Assembly (NCBI RefSeq): GCF_040518285.1
Contig: NZ_CP155449.1
Location: 2,232,001-2,296,000 of the forward strand
Origin: Knoellia sp. S7-12
GTDB lineage: Bacteria > Actinomycetota > Actinomycetes > Actinomycetales > Dermatophilaceae
Length of the DNA: 64,000 nucleotides
Reading direction: 5' to 3'
The position numbers and the translations under genes were made by a program. The notes beneath the pieces are model-generated. The model was not told where the DNA came from. It saw only the letters and a list, made by a program, of their open reading frames with translations, and did not search any database. Below are positions 52,875-60,845 of the stretch, one piece after another. Numbering within the stretch: the first letter of the stretch is position 1; the number at the start of each line of letters is the position of its first letter.

Positions 52875-54419
52875 ATGGGCGAGGACGTGGCGGTGACCGG
52901 GCCACTGGCCCGGTTTCTGCGGTGGGGTGCCCTGGGCCTCGCCGGAGTCCTGGTGCTCGTCGTCACCGCCGCGTGGTTCTCCAGCCGACTGCCCGATCGC
53001 TACAACGTCATGTCGATGGGCACGATGGACCTCGGCCTGCCGGCGGGAAGTCCTGTCGACGGGCACAACGGGCACGGGTCCGTGGGCGCACTCGCGCCGG
53101 GTGCCGCAGCCCCGACCGCGCCGGACAGGACGGTCAGCTCACTCACCGCCGACCCGTCCCGCCCAGCCGAGGTCGTCGTTGACCTCGTCGCCACGCAAGG
53201 CCAGGTTCGCCTCCCGGACGGCCGGAACGTCGAGGGTTTCGCGCTCAACGGGCAGACGCCCGGCCCGACGATCACTGCCACCGAGGGCCAGCTGGTCGAG
53301 GTCCGGGTCCGCAACGAGGACGTCACCGAGGGCATGACCCTGCACTGGCACGGGGTGGATGTGCCGAACTCCCAGGACGGCGTCGCCGGTGTCACCCAGG
53401 ACGCGATCCTTCCCAGCGGCCATCATGTCTACCGGTTCGTCGCGCAGGCAGGGACCTACTGGTACCACTCGCACCAGGTCTCCGACCCGCAGGTCCGCGG
53501 TGGGCTCCTCGGCGCCTTCGTCGTCGCGCCACGTGCCAACGTGCCGCCCGGCGGTGGGCAACAGAGCGCGGCCGACGTCGTCGTCCTGGCCCACACCTAC
53601 GCAGGCAAGCGGACCCTCAACGGCCGTGCCGGTGAGTCACGCGTGGCTGCCGCACCCGGGTCCAGGGTCCGCCTTCGAGTCATCAACACGGATCCGGGAC
53701 CGATGCCGGTCTGGGTGAGCACGGCATACACGGTCGTCGCCGTCGACGGACGGGATATGCACGAACCCGGGGTGGTGAAGGACCGTTCGATTCTGGTCAC
53801 GGCAGGTGGACGGGCCGACCTCGAGGTCACGGTGCCGCAGGCCGGCGCGGTGCGGTTGCAGGTGGCCGGAACCTCACTCGTGGTCGGCGACGGGCCGGTC
53901 CCGGCCCCAGCCAGCGCCCCGACGGACGAGGTGGACCTGCTGTCGTACGGGACGCCGGCGGCGCTCGGCTTCGATCCGGCGGCGGCGACGCGCGCGTTCG
54001 ACTATGTCATTGGGCGCCGGCTCGGGTTCCTCGATGGCAGGCCCGGGATGTGGTGGACGATCAATGGCGCCATGTCTCCGGACGTGCCGATGTTCATGGT
54101 GGCCGAGGGCGATGTAGTGCGGATGCGGGTCGTCAACGACTCCGGTGAGGTGCACCCGATGCACCTGCACGGACACCACGCAGTTGTGCTGTCCCGCAAC
54201 GGGATTCGGGCGTCCGGCAGCCCCTGGTGGATCGACTCGCTCAACGTCGAGGACGGCGAGGCCTATGACATCGCGTTCGTTGCTGACAACCCGGGCATTT
54301 GGATGGACCACTGCCACAACCTGCGACATGCCCGTGAAGGGCTGGTCGCGCACCTGGCCTACTTCGGGGTGACGTCGCCGTTCGTGATCGGCGGAACAGC
54401 GCAGAACACCCCGGAATGA
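52875..54419 (+). CDS. Multicopper oxidase
   Basis: A 514-residue extracytoplasmic oxidase with an N-terminal membrane anchor (about 18-35). All four copper-binding motifs are visible: HWHG (157-160), HSH (198-200), HPMHLHGH (427-434), and HCHNLRHAREGL (479-490), giving a type 1 Cys480 and a three-copper cluster. The axial residue after the last His is Leu490, not Met. Met- and His-rich residues 45-70 precede the first domain. The substrate could be a phenol, a metal ion or a pigment. Follows the unknown membrane protein by 1 nt. Confidence 0.93.
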   Translation: MGEDVAVTGPLARFLRWGALGLAGVLVLVVTAAWFSSRLPDRYNVMSMGTMDLGLPAGSPVDGHNGHGSVGALAPGAAAPTAPDRTVSSLTADPSRPAEVVVDLVATQGQVRLPDGRNVEGFALNGQTPGPTITATEGQLVEVRVRNEDVTEGMTLHWHGVDVPNSQDGVAGVTQDAILPSGHHVYRFVAQAGTYWYHSHQVSDPQVRGGLLGAFVVAPRANVPPGGGQQSAADVVVLAHTYAGKRTLNGRAGESRVAAAPGSRVRLRVINTDPGPMPVWVSTAYTVVAVDGRDMHEPGVVKDRSILVTAGGRADLEVTVPQAGAVRLQVAGTSLVVGDGPVPAPASAPTDEVDLLSYGTPAALGFDPAAATRAFDYVIGRRLGFLDGRPGMWWTINGAMSPDVPMFMVAEGDVVRMRVVNDSGEVHPMHLHGHHAVVLSRNGIRASGSPWWIDSLNVEDGEAYDIAFVADNPGIWMDHCHNLRHAREGLVAHLAYFGVTSPFVIGGTAQNTPE

Positions 54420-54452
54420 GGTGATCCCATCGGTAGTACTTCCCCGGACGAT

Positions 54453-54458
54453 TAGATT
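54453..54458 (+). promoter_or_regulatory. -10 hexamer of a leaderless promoter for the S9 peptidase gene
   Basis: TAGATT, exactly 7 nt before the ATG at 54466; the stretch TAGTACTTCCCCGG upstream may hold a -35. Confidence 0.6.
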
Positions 54459-54465
54459 TGGACTC

Positions 54466-56352
54466 ATGCCCGTCCTCCCGTTCGGCTCCTGGTCGTCTCC
54501 TGTGTCCCCCAGTTCCTTGACCGCCGCCACACGAGGCCTCGACGAGGTTCGCGTCGACGGACCCGACACGTGTTGGCTCGAATCGCGGCCGTGGGAGGGT
54601 GGGCGGGTCGTGCTGGTGCGGCACGTCGGTGCAACCGGTGTCGTGGAGGACGTGGTCGGCGAGGGCGTCAACGTGCGTTCGCGGGTCCACGAATACGGCG
54701 GGGGCGCGTATGCCGTCCGCTCCGGAACCGTTGTCGTCACGACGATGCCGGACCTGCAGGTCCACGACGTCGCGTCGGACGGTTCCCTGCGGACGATCAC
54801 GCCTGAGGGCAAGTTCCGCTATGGCGGGCTCGTGCTGGGCGACGGGTTCGTCCTCGCCGTGCGGGAGGACCACTCCGGCGAGGGCGAACCGGTCAACACC
54901 CTCGTGCGGTTGGACCTGCACGGCGACAACGCCGACGGTGGTGTCGTCCTGTGGGAGGGATCGGACTTTGTCGGTCGCCCCGCGCTGTCCCCTGATGGAT
55001 CGCAGCTCGCGGTCGTGACGTGGGACCACCCCAACATGCCGTGGGACACGACGACCCTGCGCCGGGCCTCGCTCGATGCCGAGCAGCCACTCGAATGGTT
55101 GGTCGTCGAGGGGCGCACGGACGTCTCCGTCGGGCAGCCCCAGTTCGACGCCAGCGGCAGCCTCTGGTTCGTCTCCGATGAGTCAGGGTGGTGGAACCTC
55201 AAGCGGGACAGCGGTTCTGGCGCTGTCCCCGTCCACTCGACAGCGGCTGACTTCATGCAGCCGCAGTGGGTCCTGGGCGTGAGCGACTTCGCCCTGCTCT
55301 CCGACGGCCGGGTGCTCGTCCACTGGTGGGCCGATGGCGTGGGTCGCCTGGGGGTCCTTGATCCGCCCTCCGGCGAGATCTCCGACGTGGAACTCGAGGG
55401 CGTGCAGTTCGACCAGCTCCAGGCGGTGGATGGCGAAGTCGTCGTCCGGGTGGGCACCCTCACGGCGCTTCCGTCGGTCGTGCGAGGGCCGGTGACCGGA
55501 CCCTTCACGACGCTTCGGCGCAGCCGAGACGAAGGTCTCGACCCGGCATACGCCAGCGCGGCGCAGGCGCGGACCTGGACCAACACCGGCGGGGACGAGG
55601 TGCACGGGGTCTTCCTGCCGCCGACGCACCCCGAGACGTCCGGACCTGACGGCGAGCTGCCGCCCTTGCTCGTCTTCGTCCACGGTGGGCCGACGAGCCG
55701 CACGGAGGCCGGGCTGCAGCTCGCCCGCGCGTTCTGGACGACCCGGGGGTTCGCAGTGCTCGACGTCAACTACTCGGGAAGCACAGGTCACGGGCGGGCC
55801 TATCGCGACCGGCTTCTCGGCCAGTGGGGAGTCATCGACATCGACGACGTCGTCACGGGTGCGCGGTCACTTGCGGAGGCTGGGCTCGTCGATGGCGAAC
55901 GGCTCGCGATCCGTGGCGGGAGCGCGGGCGGCTACACCGTGCTGCGAGCCCTCACCACGAGTGATGCGTTCGCTGCAGGGACGAGCTACTTCGGTGTCGC
56001 GGACCTCGAGGCCCTCGCGGCGGACACCCACAAGTTCGAGTCGCGCTACCTCGACCGAGTCGTCGGCCCCTATCCGCAGGCCCGCGACCTCTATGTCGAG
56101 CGTTCCCCCATCCACCACGTCGACTCGGTTCAGGGGGCAGTGCTGCTGCTCCAGGGCGGGATCGACGAGGTCGTGCCGCAGGCGCAAGCGGAGTCGATGG
56201 CTGCCGGCATGCGTGCCGCTGGCGAAGAGGTGGAGCTCGTCATCTATCCCGATGAGGGTCACGGCTTCCGGGCCGCGTCAGCGATCGAGGACTCCGTGAC
56301 GCGCGAGCTCGCCTTCTACGGCCGAGTCCTCGGCTTCACCCCGGCACCCTGA
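54466..56352 (+). CDS. S9-family prolyl oligopeptidase-like peptidase
   Basis: A 628-residue peptidase with an N-terminal beta-propeller (about residues 20-370) and a C-terminal alpha/beta hydrolase domain. The catalytic triad is visible: Ser486 in IRGGSAGGYT, Asp567 in GGIDEVVP, and His599 in DEGHGF. The oxyanion segment HGGPTSR lies at about 407. Such enzymes trim short Pro-containing or other peptides. I chose the ATG at 54466 (MPVLPFG) because TAGATT lies 7 nt upstream; the longer frame starts within 2 nt of the previous stop. A long hairpin follows the stop. Confidence 0.92.
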   Translation: MPVLPFGSWSSPVSPSSLTAATRGLDEVRVDGPDTCWLESRPWEGGRVVLVRHVGATGVVEDVVGEGVNVRSRVHEYGGGAYAVRSGTVVVTTMPDLQVHDVASDGSLRTITPEGKFRYGGLVLGDGFVLAVREDHSGEGEPVNTLVRLDLHGDNADGGVVLWEGSDFVGRPALSPDGSQLAVVTWDHPNMPWDTTTLRRASLDAEQPLEWLVVEGRTDVSVGQPQFDASGSLWFVSDESGWWNLKRDSGSGAVPVHSTAADFMQPQWVLGVSDFALLSDGRVLVHWWADGVGRLGVLDPPSGEISDVELEGVQFDQLQAVDGEVVVRVGTLTALPSVVRGPVTGPFTTLRRSRDEGLDPAYASAAQARTWTNTGGDEVHGVFLPPTHPETSGPDGELPPLLVFVHGGPTSRTEAGLQLARAFWTTRGFAVLDVNYSGSTGHGRAYRDRLLGQWGVIDIDDVVTGARSLAEAGLVDGERLAIRGGSAGGYTVLRALTTSDAFAAGTSYFGVADLEALAADTHKFESRYLDRVVGPYPQARDLYVERSPIHHVDSVQGAVLLLQGGIDEVVPQAQAESMAAGMRAAGEEVELVIYPDEGHGFRAASAIEDSVTRELAFYGRVLGFTPAP

Positions 56353-56353
56353 A

Positions 56354-56429
56354 CGACTTATTGCGACTTCGCGCACCTCCCAGCGCAGGTGTGCTGGGAC
56401 GAAACAGTGCGCGAAGTCGCAATAAGTCG
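56354..56429. terminator. Long hairpin between convergent genes, with inner stem
   Basis: Arms 56354-56376 and 56407-56429 are perfect 23-nt inverted copies; the 30-nt loop holds an inner CCCAGC/GCTGGG stem. It lies 1 nt after the S9 peptidase stop and 8 nt from the hydratase stop. The arms contain ATTGCGACTTCGC, shared with the hairpin at 17004-17064. Confidence 0.87.
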
Positions 56430-56437
56430 GATGTTGG

Positions 56438-57298
56438 TCAGTGGGCGGCGGTTTCGAGGGTGAGCACCAGGTGCTCGGTCTCGGGCTTGCGCGTGTTGCG
56501 CAGCCCCGCCAGAACCACGGCCTGGCTGCGGTCGACGACGAAGTCGACCTTGCCCGGCAAGAGCACCGGCTTCTTGAACCACACGTGGGACGTGCTCGGC
56601 CCGTTCACCGAACGGCCGAGCGCGCCCAGCACGCGGGCAGAGGTCCACATGCCGTGGGCGATGGCCCTGGGGAAGCCCATCGCCTTGGCCGTGAGCGCGG
56701 ACATGTGGATCGGGTTCACGTCACCTGAGATCGCGGCGTACCGCCGGCCGAGATCGCCCGGGAGCGAACACTGCGCCGCAGCCACCCCCTGGGGCATGGA
56801 CGGCGACTCGGCGCCACGCTCGGCGTCGGGGTTGCCCCTGCCGCGGGCGAGGTAGGACGAGCGACCGCTCCACACCGACTCACCCTCGACGCTGACCTCG
56901 GTGACGAGGTCGACCTGACGACCCTTGGGGTGATCGCGCAGGTCCTCGGCGTGGACGGCGACGTCGAGCACGTCGTCGCTGGTGAGGGTCCGTCGCACTG
57001 TGATGGTGTTCTCGACGTGGACGAGCCCGACCAGTGGCAACGGGAACGACTTGCGCGCCATGAGTTCTGCCTGCAGCGGGAATCCCAGGATGTGCGGGTA
57101 GGTGTGCGGGAGAACGTCATCGACGCCGAAACCGCAGAGCCGCTGATAGTCCATGAGGTGCTCGCGCTGGACCTTGTGTCCAGTGAGGACGAGTTCGCTC
57201 GTGGGCAGCGCCCCGCCGGACTTCTTGCCGGCGATCGCCGCGCGCACGAAGACCTTCGCCAGTGATGGCGCAGAGCCGAACAACTCCTGTTGACTCAT
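56438..57298 (-). CDS. MaoC-family (R)-hydratase, HtdX-like
   Basis: A 286-residue double-hotdog hydratase that interconverts 2-enoyl and 3-hydroxyacyl thioesters. The hydratase-2 signature is visible in AAISGDVNPIHMSALTAKAM followed by GFPRAIAHGMWTSARVLGAL, split over the catalytic Asp and His. It starts with an ATG that shares one base with the fabG4-like stop (TGATG). Mycobacteria have the same order (htdX, fabG4, fadA2), so it likely works with the two genes upstream. Confidence 0.92.
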   Translation of the reverse strand: MSQQELFGSAPSLAKVFVRAAIAGKKSGGALPTSELVLTGHKVQREHLMDYQRLCGFGVDDVLPHTYPHILGFPLQAELMARKSFPLPLVGLVHVENTITVRRTLTSDDVLDVAVHAEDLRDHPKGRQVDLVTEVSVEGESVWSGRSSYLARGRGNPDAERGAESPSMPQGVAAAQCSLPGDLGRRYAAISGDVNPIHMSALTAKAMGFPRAIAHGMWTSARVLGALGRSVNGPSTSHVWFKKPVLLPGKVDFVVDRSQAVVLAGLRNTRKPETEHLVLTLETAAH

Positions 57299-58635
57299 CA
57301 GGCCCCCAGAATCATCTGGCCGCAGACCCGGACGACGTTGCCCGTGACGGCACGGTTGGCGTCCCACGCGAAGTAGCCGATGGTCTCGGCGACATCGATG
57401 GGCAGACCTCCCTGTTGCAACGAGTTGGTCAGACGCCCGATCTCACGCGTGGCGAGGGGGATCTTGGCGGTCATCTCGGTCTCGATGAAGCCGGGTGCCA
57501 CCGCGTTGACGGTGATGCCCTTGTCGAGGATCGCCTGGTCGGCGGCGAGCGACTGGGTCATGCCGATGACGCCGGCCTTGGAGGCGGCGTAGTTGGTCTG
57601 ACCGCGGTTGCCCGCGATGCCGGCGATCGAGGAGACGTTGACGATGTGCCCACCGTCGTTGATCGCGGGGATCAGTGCTTCGTTCATCCGCAGGATCGAC
57701 AGGAGGTTGACCTGGAGGACGGAGTCCCAGCGGTCGGCCTCGGTGTTGGCGAGCAGCTTGTCTCGGGTGATGCCAGCGTTGTGGACGACAATGTCGAAGC
57801 CACCGTGGCGCGCCGTGGCGTGCTCGACGATCTTGGCGCCAGCATCCTGCGCAGTGACGTCGACCTGGAGGGCCGAGCCACCGAGCTTGTTGGCGACCTC
57901 GGCGAGAGGTCCGCCAGCAGCCGGGATGTCGACGGCGAGGATCGTCGCGCCGTCACGCGCGAGCGTCTCGGCGATCGCTGCGCCGATGCCGCGAGCGGCA
58001 CCCGTGACGATGGCCACCTTGCCGGCGAGCGGCTGGTCCCAGTCAGCGGGAGCGGTGATGTCGCCCACGGGTGCAGCAACCTGGAAGACCTGGGCGGACA
58101 CGTAGGCCGAGCGACCAGAGAGCAGGAAGCGCACCGTCGCGTCGACACCGGCGTCAGCACCCTCGGCGACGAGGACCGTGTTGGCGGTGCCGCCACCACG
58201 CATCTCCTTGCCGATGGAGCGGACGATGCCCTCGACCGCGCGACGCGCGGCCGCCTGGGTGACCGACGTGGCCGACTCGGGCGGGCGACCGATGACGATG
58301 ATGCGACCCGTGGGCGCCAACGTCTTGAGCGCCGGACCGACGACAGCGCGCAGGGTCTCGAGATCGGCCGGGGTCTCGATCGCGGTCAGGTCGAGAACGA
58401 CGCCAACGACCGACGTCGATGGCCTCGAAGCGACCTGCACACCCGCGTCGGCCAGCAGGTGGCGGACGCGTTCGGCGACGGGAGCGTCACCGTGCCCGGC
58501 GACGAGAACTTCGCCGGTGATGAGCGAGCCGCCCACCTTGTGGCGACGCAGTCGGCTCGGCCGCGGCAGGCCCAAGGTGGTGGCAAGCTGCCTGCCGACA
58601 CCACCGCTGACGAACTGTCCGTAGTTGAACGCCAT
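57298..58635 (-). CDS. High-molecular-weight 3-ketoacyl reductase, FabG4-like
   Basis: A 445-residue reductase. The first 200 residues form a flavodoxin-like domain that is absent from short FabGs; the catalytic SDR domain follows with TGAARGIGAAIAE and the Tyr-Lys pair in YAASK, plus VNVSSIAG. This architecture is that of mycobacterial FabG4, which uses NADH. It lies between the hydratase and the thiolase in one minus-strand operon and probably reduces 3-ketoacyl thioesters in concert with them. The C-terminus ends in GQMILGA, a FabG-like tail. Confidence 0.93.
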   Translation of the reverse strand: MAFNYGQFVSGGVGRQLATTLGLPRPSRLRRHKVGGSLITGEVLVAGHGDAPVAERVRHLLADAGVQVASRPSTSVVGVVLDLTAIETPADLETLRAVVGPALKTLAPTGRIIVIGRPPESATSVTQAAARRAVEGIVRSIGKEMRGGGTANTVLVAEGADAGVDATVRFLLSGRSAYVSAQVFQVAAPVGDITAPADWDQPLAGKVAIVTGAARGIGAAIAETLARDGATILAVDIPAAGGPLAEVANKLGGSALQVDVTAQDAGAKIVEHATARHGGFDIVVHNAGITRDKLLANTEADRWDSVLQVNLLSILRMNEALIPAINDGGHIVNVSSIAGIAGNRGQTNYAASKAGVIGMTQSLAADQAILDKGITVNAVAPGFIETEMTAKIPLATREIGRLTNSLQQGGLPIDVAETIGYFAWDANRAVTGNVVRVCGQMILGA

Positions 58636-58638
58636 GGA

Positions 58639-59928
58639 TCAGGCTCCTTCGAGGATGGCGACGACGCCCTGCCCACCGGCAGCGCAGATCGAGATGAGAC
58701 CGCGGCTGCCCGGGCCCTTCTCGTGGAGCATCTTGGCGAGCGACGCGACGATGCGTCCGCCGGTAGCGGCGAAGGGGTGCCCCGCGGCGAGCGACGAACC
58801 GTTGACGTTGAGCTTGCTGCGATCGATCGAGCCGAGCGGCTTCTCGAGGCCGAGCTTGTCCTTGCAGAAGTCCTCGTCGTCCCAGGCCTTCAGGGTCGAG
58901 AGCACGGTCGACGCGAACGCCTCGTGGATCTCGTAGTAGTCGAAGTCCTGGAGCGTGAGTCCGTTGCGCGCGAGAAGGCGCGGCACGGCATACGCGGGAG
59001 CCATGAGCAGTCCCTCGTCGCCGTGGACGTAGTCCACTGCGGCCACCTCGCCGTCGACGAAATAGGCCTGGACGGGGAGGTTGTGCGCTGCGGCCCACTC
59101 CTCGCTGCCGAGGAGGACCGCTGACGCACCGTCGGTGAGCGGCGTGGAGTTGCCCGCAGTCATCGTCGCGCCCTCACCCTTGCCGAAGACCGGCTTGAGC
59201 TTGGCGAGCTTCTCGACGGTCGAGTCGGCGCGCAGGTTCTGGTCCTTGGCGAGGCCGAGATAGGACGTCATGAGGTCGTCGAAGAAACCGCGGTCGTATG
59301 CCGCGGCCAAGTTCTGGTGGCTCGCTGCGGCCAGCTCGTCCTGGGCTTCGCGGGTGATGCCCCACTTCTTGGCCGTGATGGCCATGTGGTCACCCATGGA
59401 GAGGCCGGTGCGGGGCTCGGTGTTGGCGGGGGTCTCGATGCCGATGTCGCCGGGGCGGATCGCGAGAGCACCCTTGGCCATGTCGAGCGTGGTCTTGCCG
59501 CGGTTGATCTTGAGCAGCTTGCGACGCAGCTTCTCGGTCACCATGATCGGCGCGTCCGACGCGGTGTCGACGCCGCCGGCAATGCCGGACTCGATCTGGC
59601 CGAGCTTGATCTTGTTGGAGACGAGGATCGCGTTCTCGAGGCCGGTGCCACAGGCCTGCTGCACGTCGTAGGCCGTGGTCTCGGGCGCGAGGCTCGAGCC
59701 GAGGACGGCCTCACGGGTGAGGTTGAAGTCGCGGGAGTGCTTGATGACCGCACCGCCGACCACCTCGCCGAGGCGCTCGCCGCCGAGGCCGTGGCGGGCA
59801 ACGAGGCCCTCGAGGGCGGCCGTGAACATGTCCTGGTTCGACGCGTGCGCATAGGGCCCGAACTGACGGGCGAAGGGAATGCGGTTGCCGCCGAGGATGG
59901 CGGCGCGGCGGGGACTGGCTGATGTCAC
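58639..59928 (-). CDS. Acetyl-CoA C-acyltransferase (thiolase), FadA2/FadI-like
   Basis: A 429-residue thiolase that condenses or cleaves 3-ketoacyl-CoA. The active Cys is in QQACGTGLENAI, His in EIHEAFAST, and the second Cys in ICAAGGQG. The GTG start has AGGAG 7 nt upstream. It is the first gene of the minus-strand cluster and diverges from the TetR gene; the TetR operator may control it. In mycobacteria the equivalent fadA2 is on the opposite strand to fabG4; here all three point the same way. Confidence 0.94.
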   Translation of the reverse strand: MTSASPRRAAILGGNRIPFARQFGPYAHASNQDMFTAALEGLVARHGLGGERLGEVVGGAVIKHSRDFNLTREAVLGSSLAPETTAYDVQQACGTGLENAILVSNKIKLGQIESGIAGGVDTASDAPIMVTEKLRRKLLKINRGKTTLDMAKGALAIRPGDIGIETPANTEPRTGLSMGDHMAITAKKWGITREAQDELAAASHQNLAAAYDRGFFDDLMTSYLGLAKDQNLRADSTVEKLAKLKPVFGKGEGATMTAGNSTPLTDGASAVLLGSEEWAAAHNLPVQAYFVDGEVAAVDYVHGDEGLLMAPAYAVPRLLARNGLTLQDFDYYEIHEAFASTVLSTLKAWDDEDFCKDKLGLEKPLGSIDRSKLNVNGSSLAAGHPFAATGGRIVASLAKMLHEKGPGSRGLISICAAGGQGVVAILEGA

Positions 59929-60001
59929 CGTGGGCTCCTGAGGTCTGTCGTGAGGGGGACGAAGTGGTCACGTGGGACGCGACACATATCCGGTACTGAC
60001 G

Positions 60002-60029
60002 GTAGCAGGTACCTCCGTTCACCTGCTAC
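60002..60029. promoter_or_regulatory. TetR operator: 9-bp inverted repeat
   Basis: GTAGCAGGT (60002-60010) and ACCTGCTAC (60021-60029) form perfect 9-bp arms with a 10-bp spacer, overlapping the TetR -10 region in the thiolase-TetR intergenic region. The TetR gene starts 11 nt later, so autoregulation and control of the thiolase operon are likely. Confidence 0.75.
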
Positions 60030-60032
60030 GGT
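60027..60032 (+). promoter_or_regulatory. -10 hexamer of a leaderless promoter for the TetR gene
   Basis: TACGGT, exactly 7 nt before the GTG at 60040; overlaps the last bases of the operator arm at 60021-60029. Confidence 0.6.
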
Positions 60033-60039
60033 CCGATCT

Positions 60040-60843
60040 GTGACCAGCACCACGGGCCCTTCGAGCCACAAGAGCGACGCCACCGGCACGACGTCGGCCG
60101 ACGACGCTGCCGACGACGCTGCTGGCGACATCGCTGGTGACGCTGCCGTGGACGGGCGCAACAGTCGCTGGGACCAGCACCGGGCCAAGCGGCGCACCGA
60201 GCTCGTCGAGGCCACCCTGAGGGCGATCCGCAGCCGTGGTGCCGGGGTGGGCATGGACGACATCGCTGCCGTCGCGGGGACGTCCAAGACGGTCTACTAC
60301 CGACACTTCACCGACCGGGCGGGCCTCTATGGCGCGGTGGCCGAACGGGTGAACGCGCTCATCCTGCGCGACATCACTCGAGCCGTCGGTGATGTCACCG
60401 TCCTCACGGGGCAGCTCGTCGAACCCGCGACTCCCGCGTCCCCGCCCCGGGACCTGCTGGCCGCTGCGGTCGACGCCTACCTCGCTCTCGTCGAGCACGA
60501 CCCGGAGGTCTATCGCTTCATCGTGGCTGCGCCCCTCGTCCCACCGTCAGAGCGCACCCAAACCATCGATCTCGCCTCGACCGTGAGCCAGGCCATGGCC
60601 CTGCAGATCGGCAACCTCATCGCGGCCACCCTCGCCACCGCGGGACGCAGCACCGAGCCGGCCGCGACCTGGGGTCACGCCGTGGTCGGCATGGTTCGTG
60701 CCGCCGGCGACGAATGGCTTCGCGCAGGAGCAGCCGCCTCGGGTACCTCCCGTGAGACGCTCAAGGAGCACCTCACCGAGCTCATCTGGGGCGGTCTGTC
60801 CTCGGCCTGGCCGACGGCCGACGCCACACCCGACAAGGAGTGA
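60040..60843 (+). CDS. TetR-family transcriptional regulator
   Basis: A 267-residue repressor with an unusual 45-residue low-complexity acidic N-terminus (rich in Asp, Ala, Thr), then the TetR helix-turn-helix at about 55-100, with GMDDIAAVAGTSKTVYYRHF, and a ligand-binding domain. It starts with a GTG at 60040, 7 nt from TACGGT; the longer frame upstream crosses the operator. It is upstream of the FadE5-like gene and divergent from the thiolase operon, so acyl-CoA is a plausible effector. Confidence 0.9.
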   Translation: MTSTTGPSSHKSDATGTTSADDAADDAAGDIAGDAAVDGRNSRWDQHRAKRRTELVEATLRAIRSRGAGVGMDDIAAVAGTSKTVYYRHFTDRAGLYGAVAERVNALILRDITRAVGDVTVLTGQLVEPATPASPPRDLLAAAVDAYLALVEHDPEVYRFIVAAPLVPPSERTQTIDLASTVSQAMALQIGNLIAATLATAGRSTEPAATWGHAVVGMVRAAGDEWLRAGAAASGTSRETLKEHLTELIWGGLSSAWPTADATPDKE

Positions 60844-60845
60844 TC

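Noticed and set aside
57262..59124. 620-residue open frame antisense to the FabG4-like and thiolase genes
   Set aside because: It spans two real genes on the other strand and has no family features.
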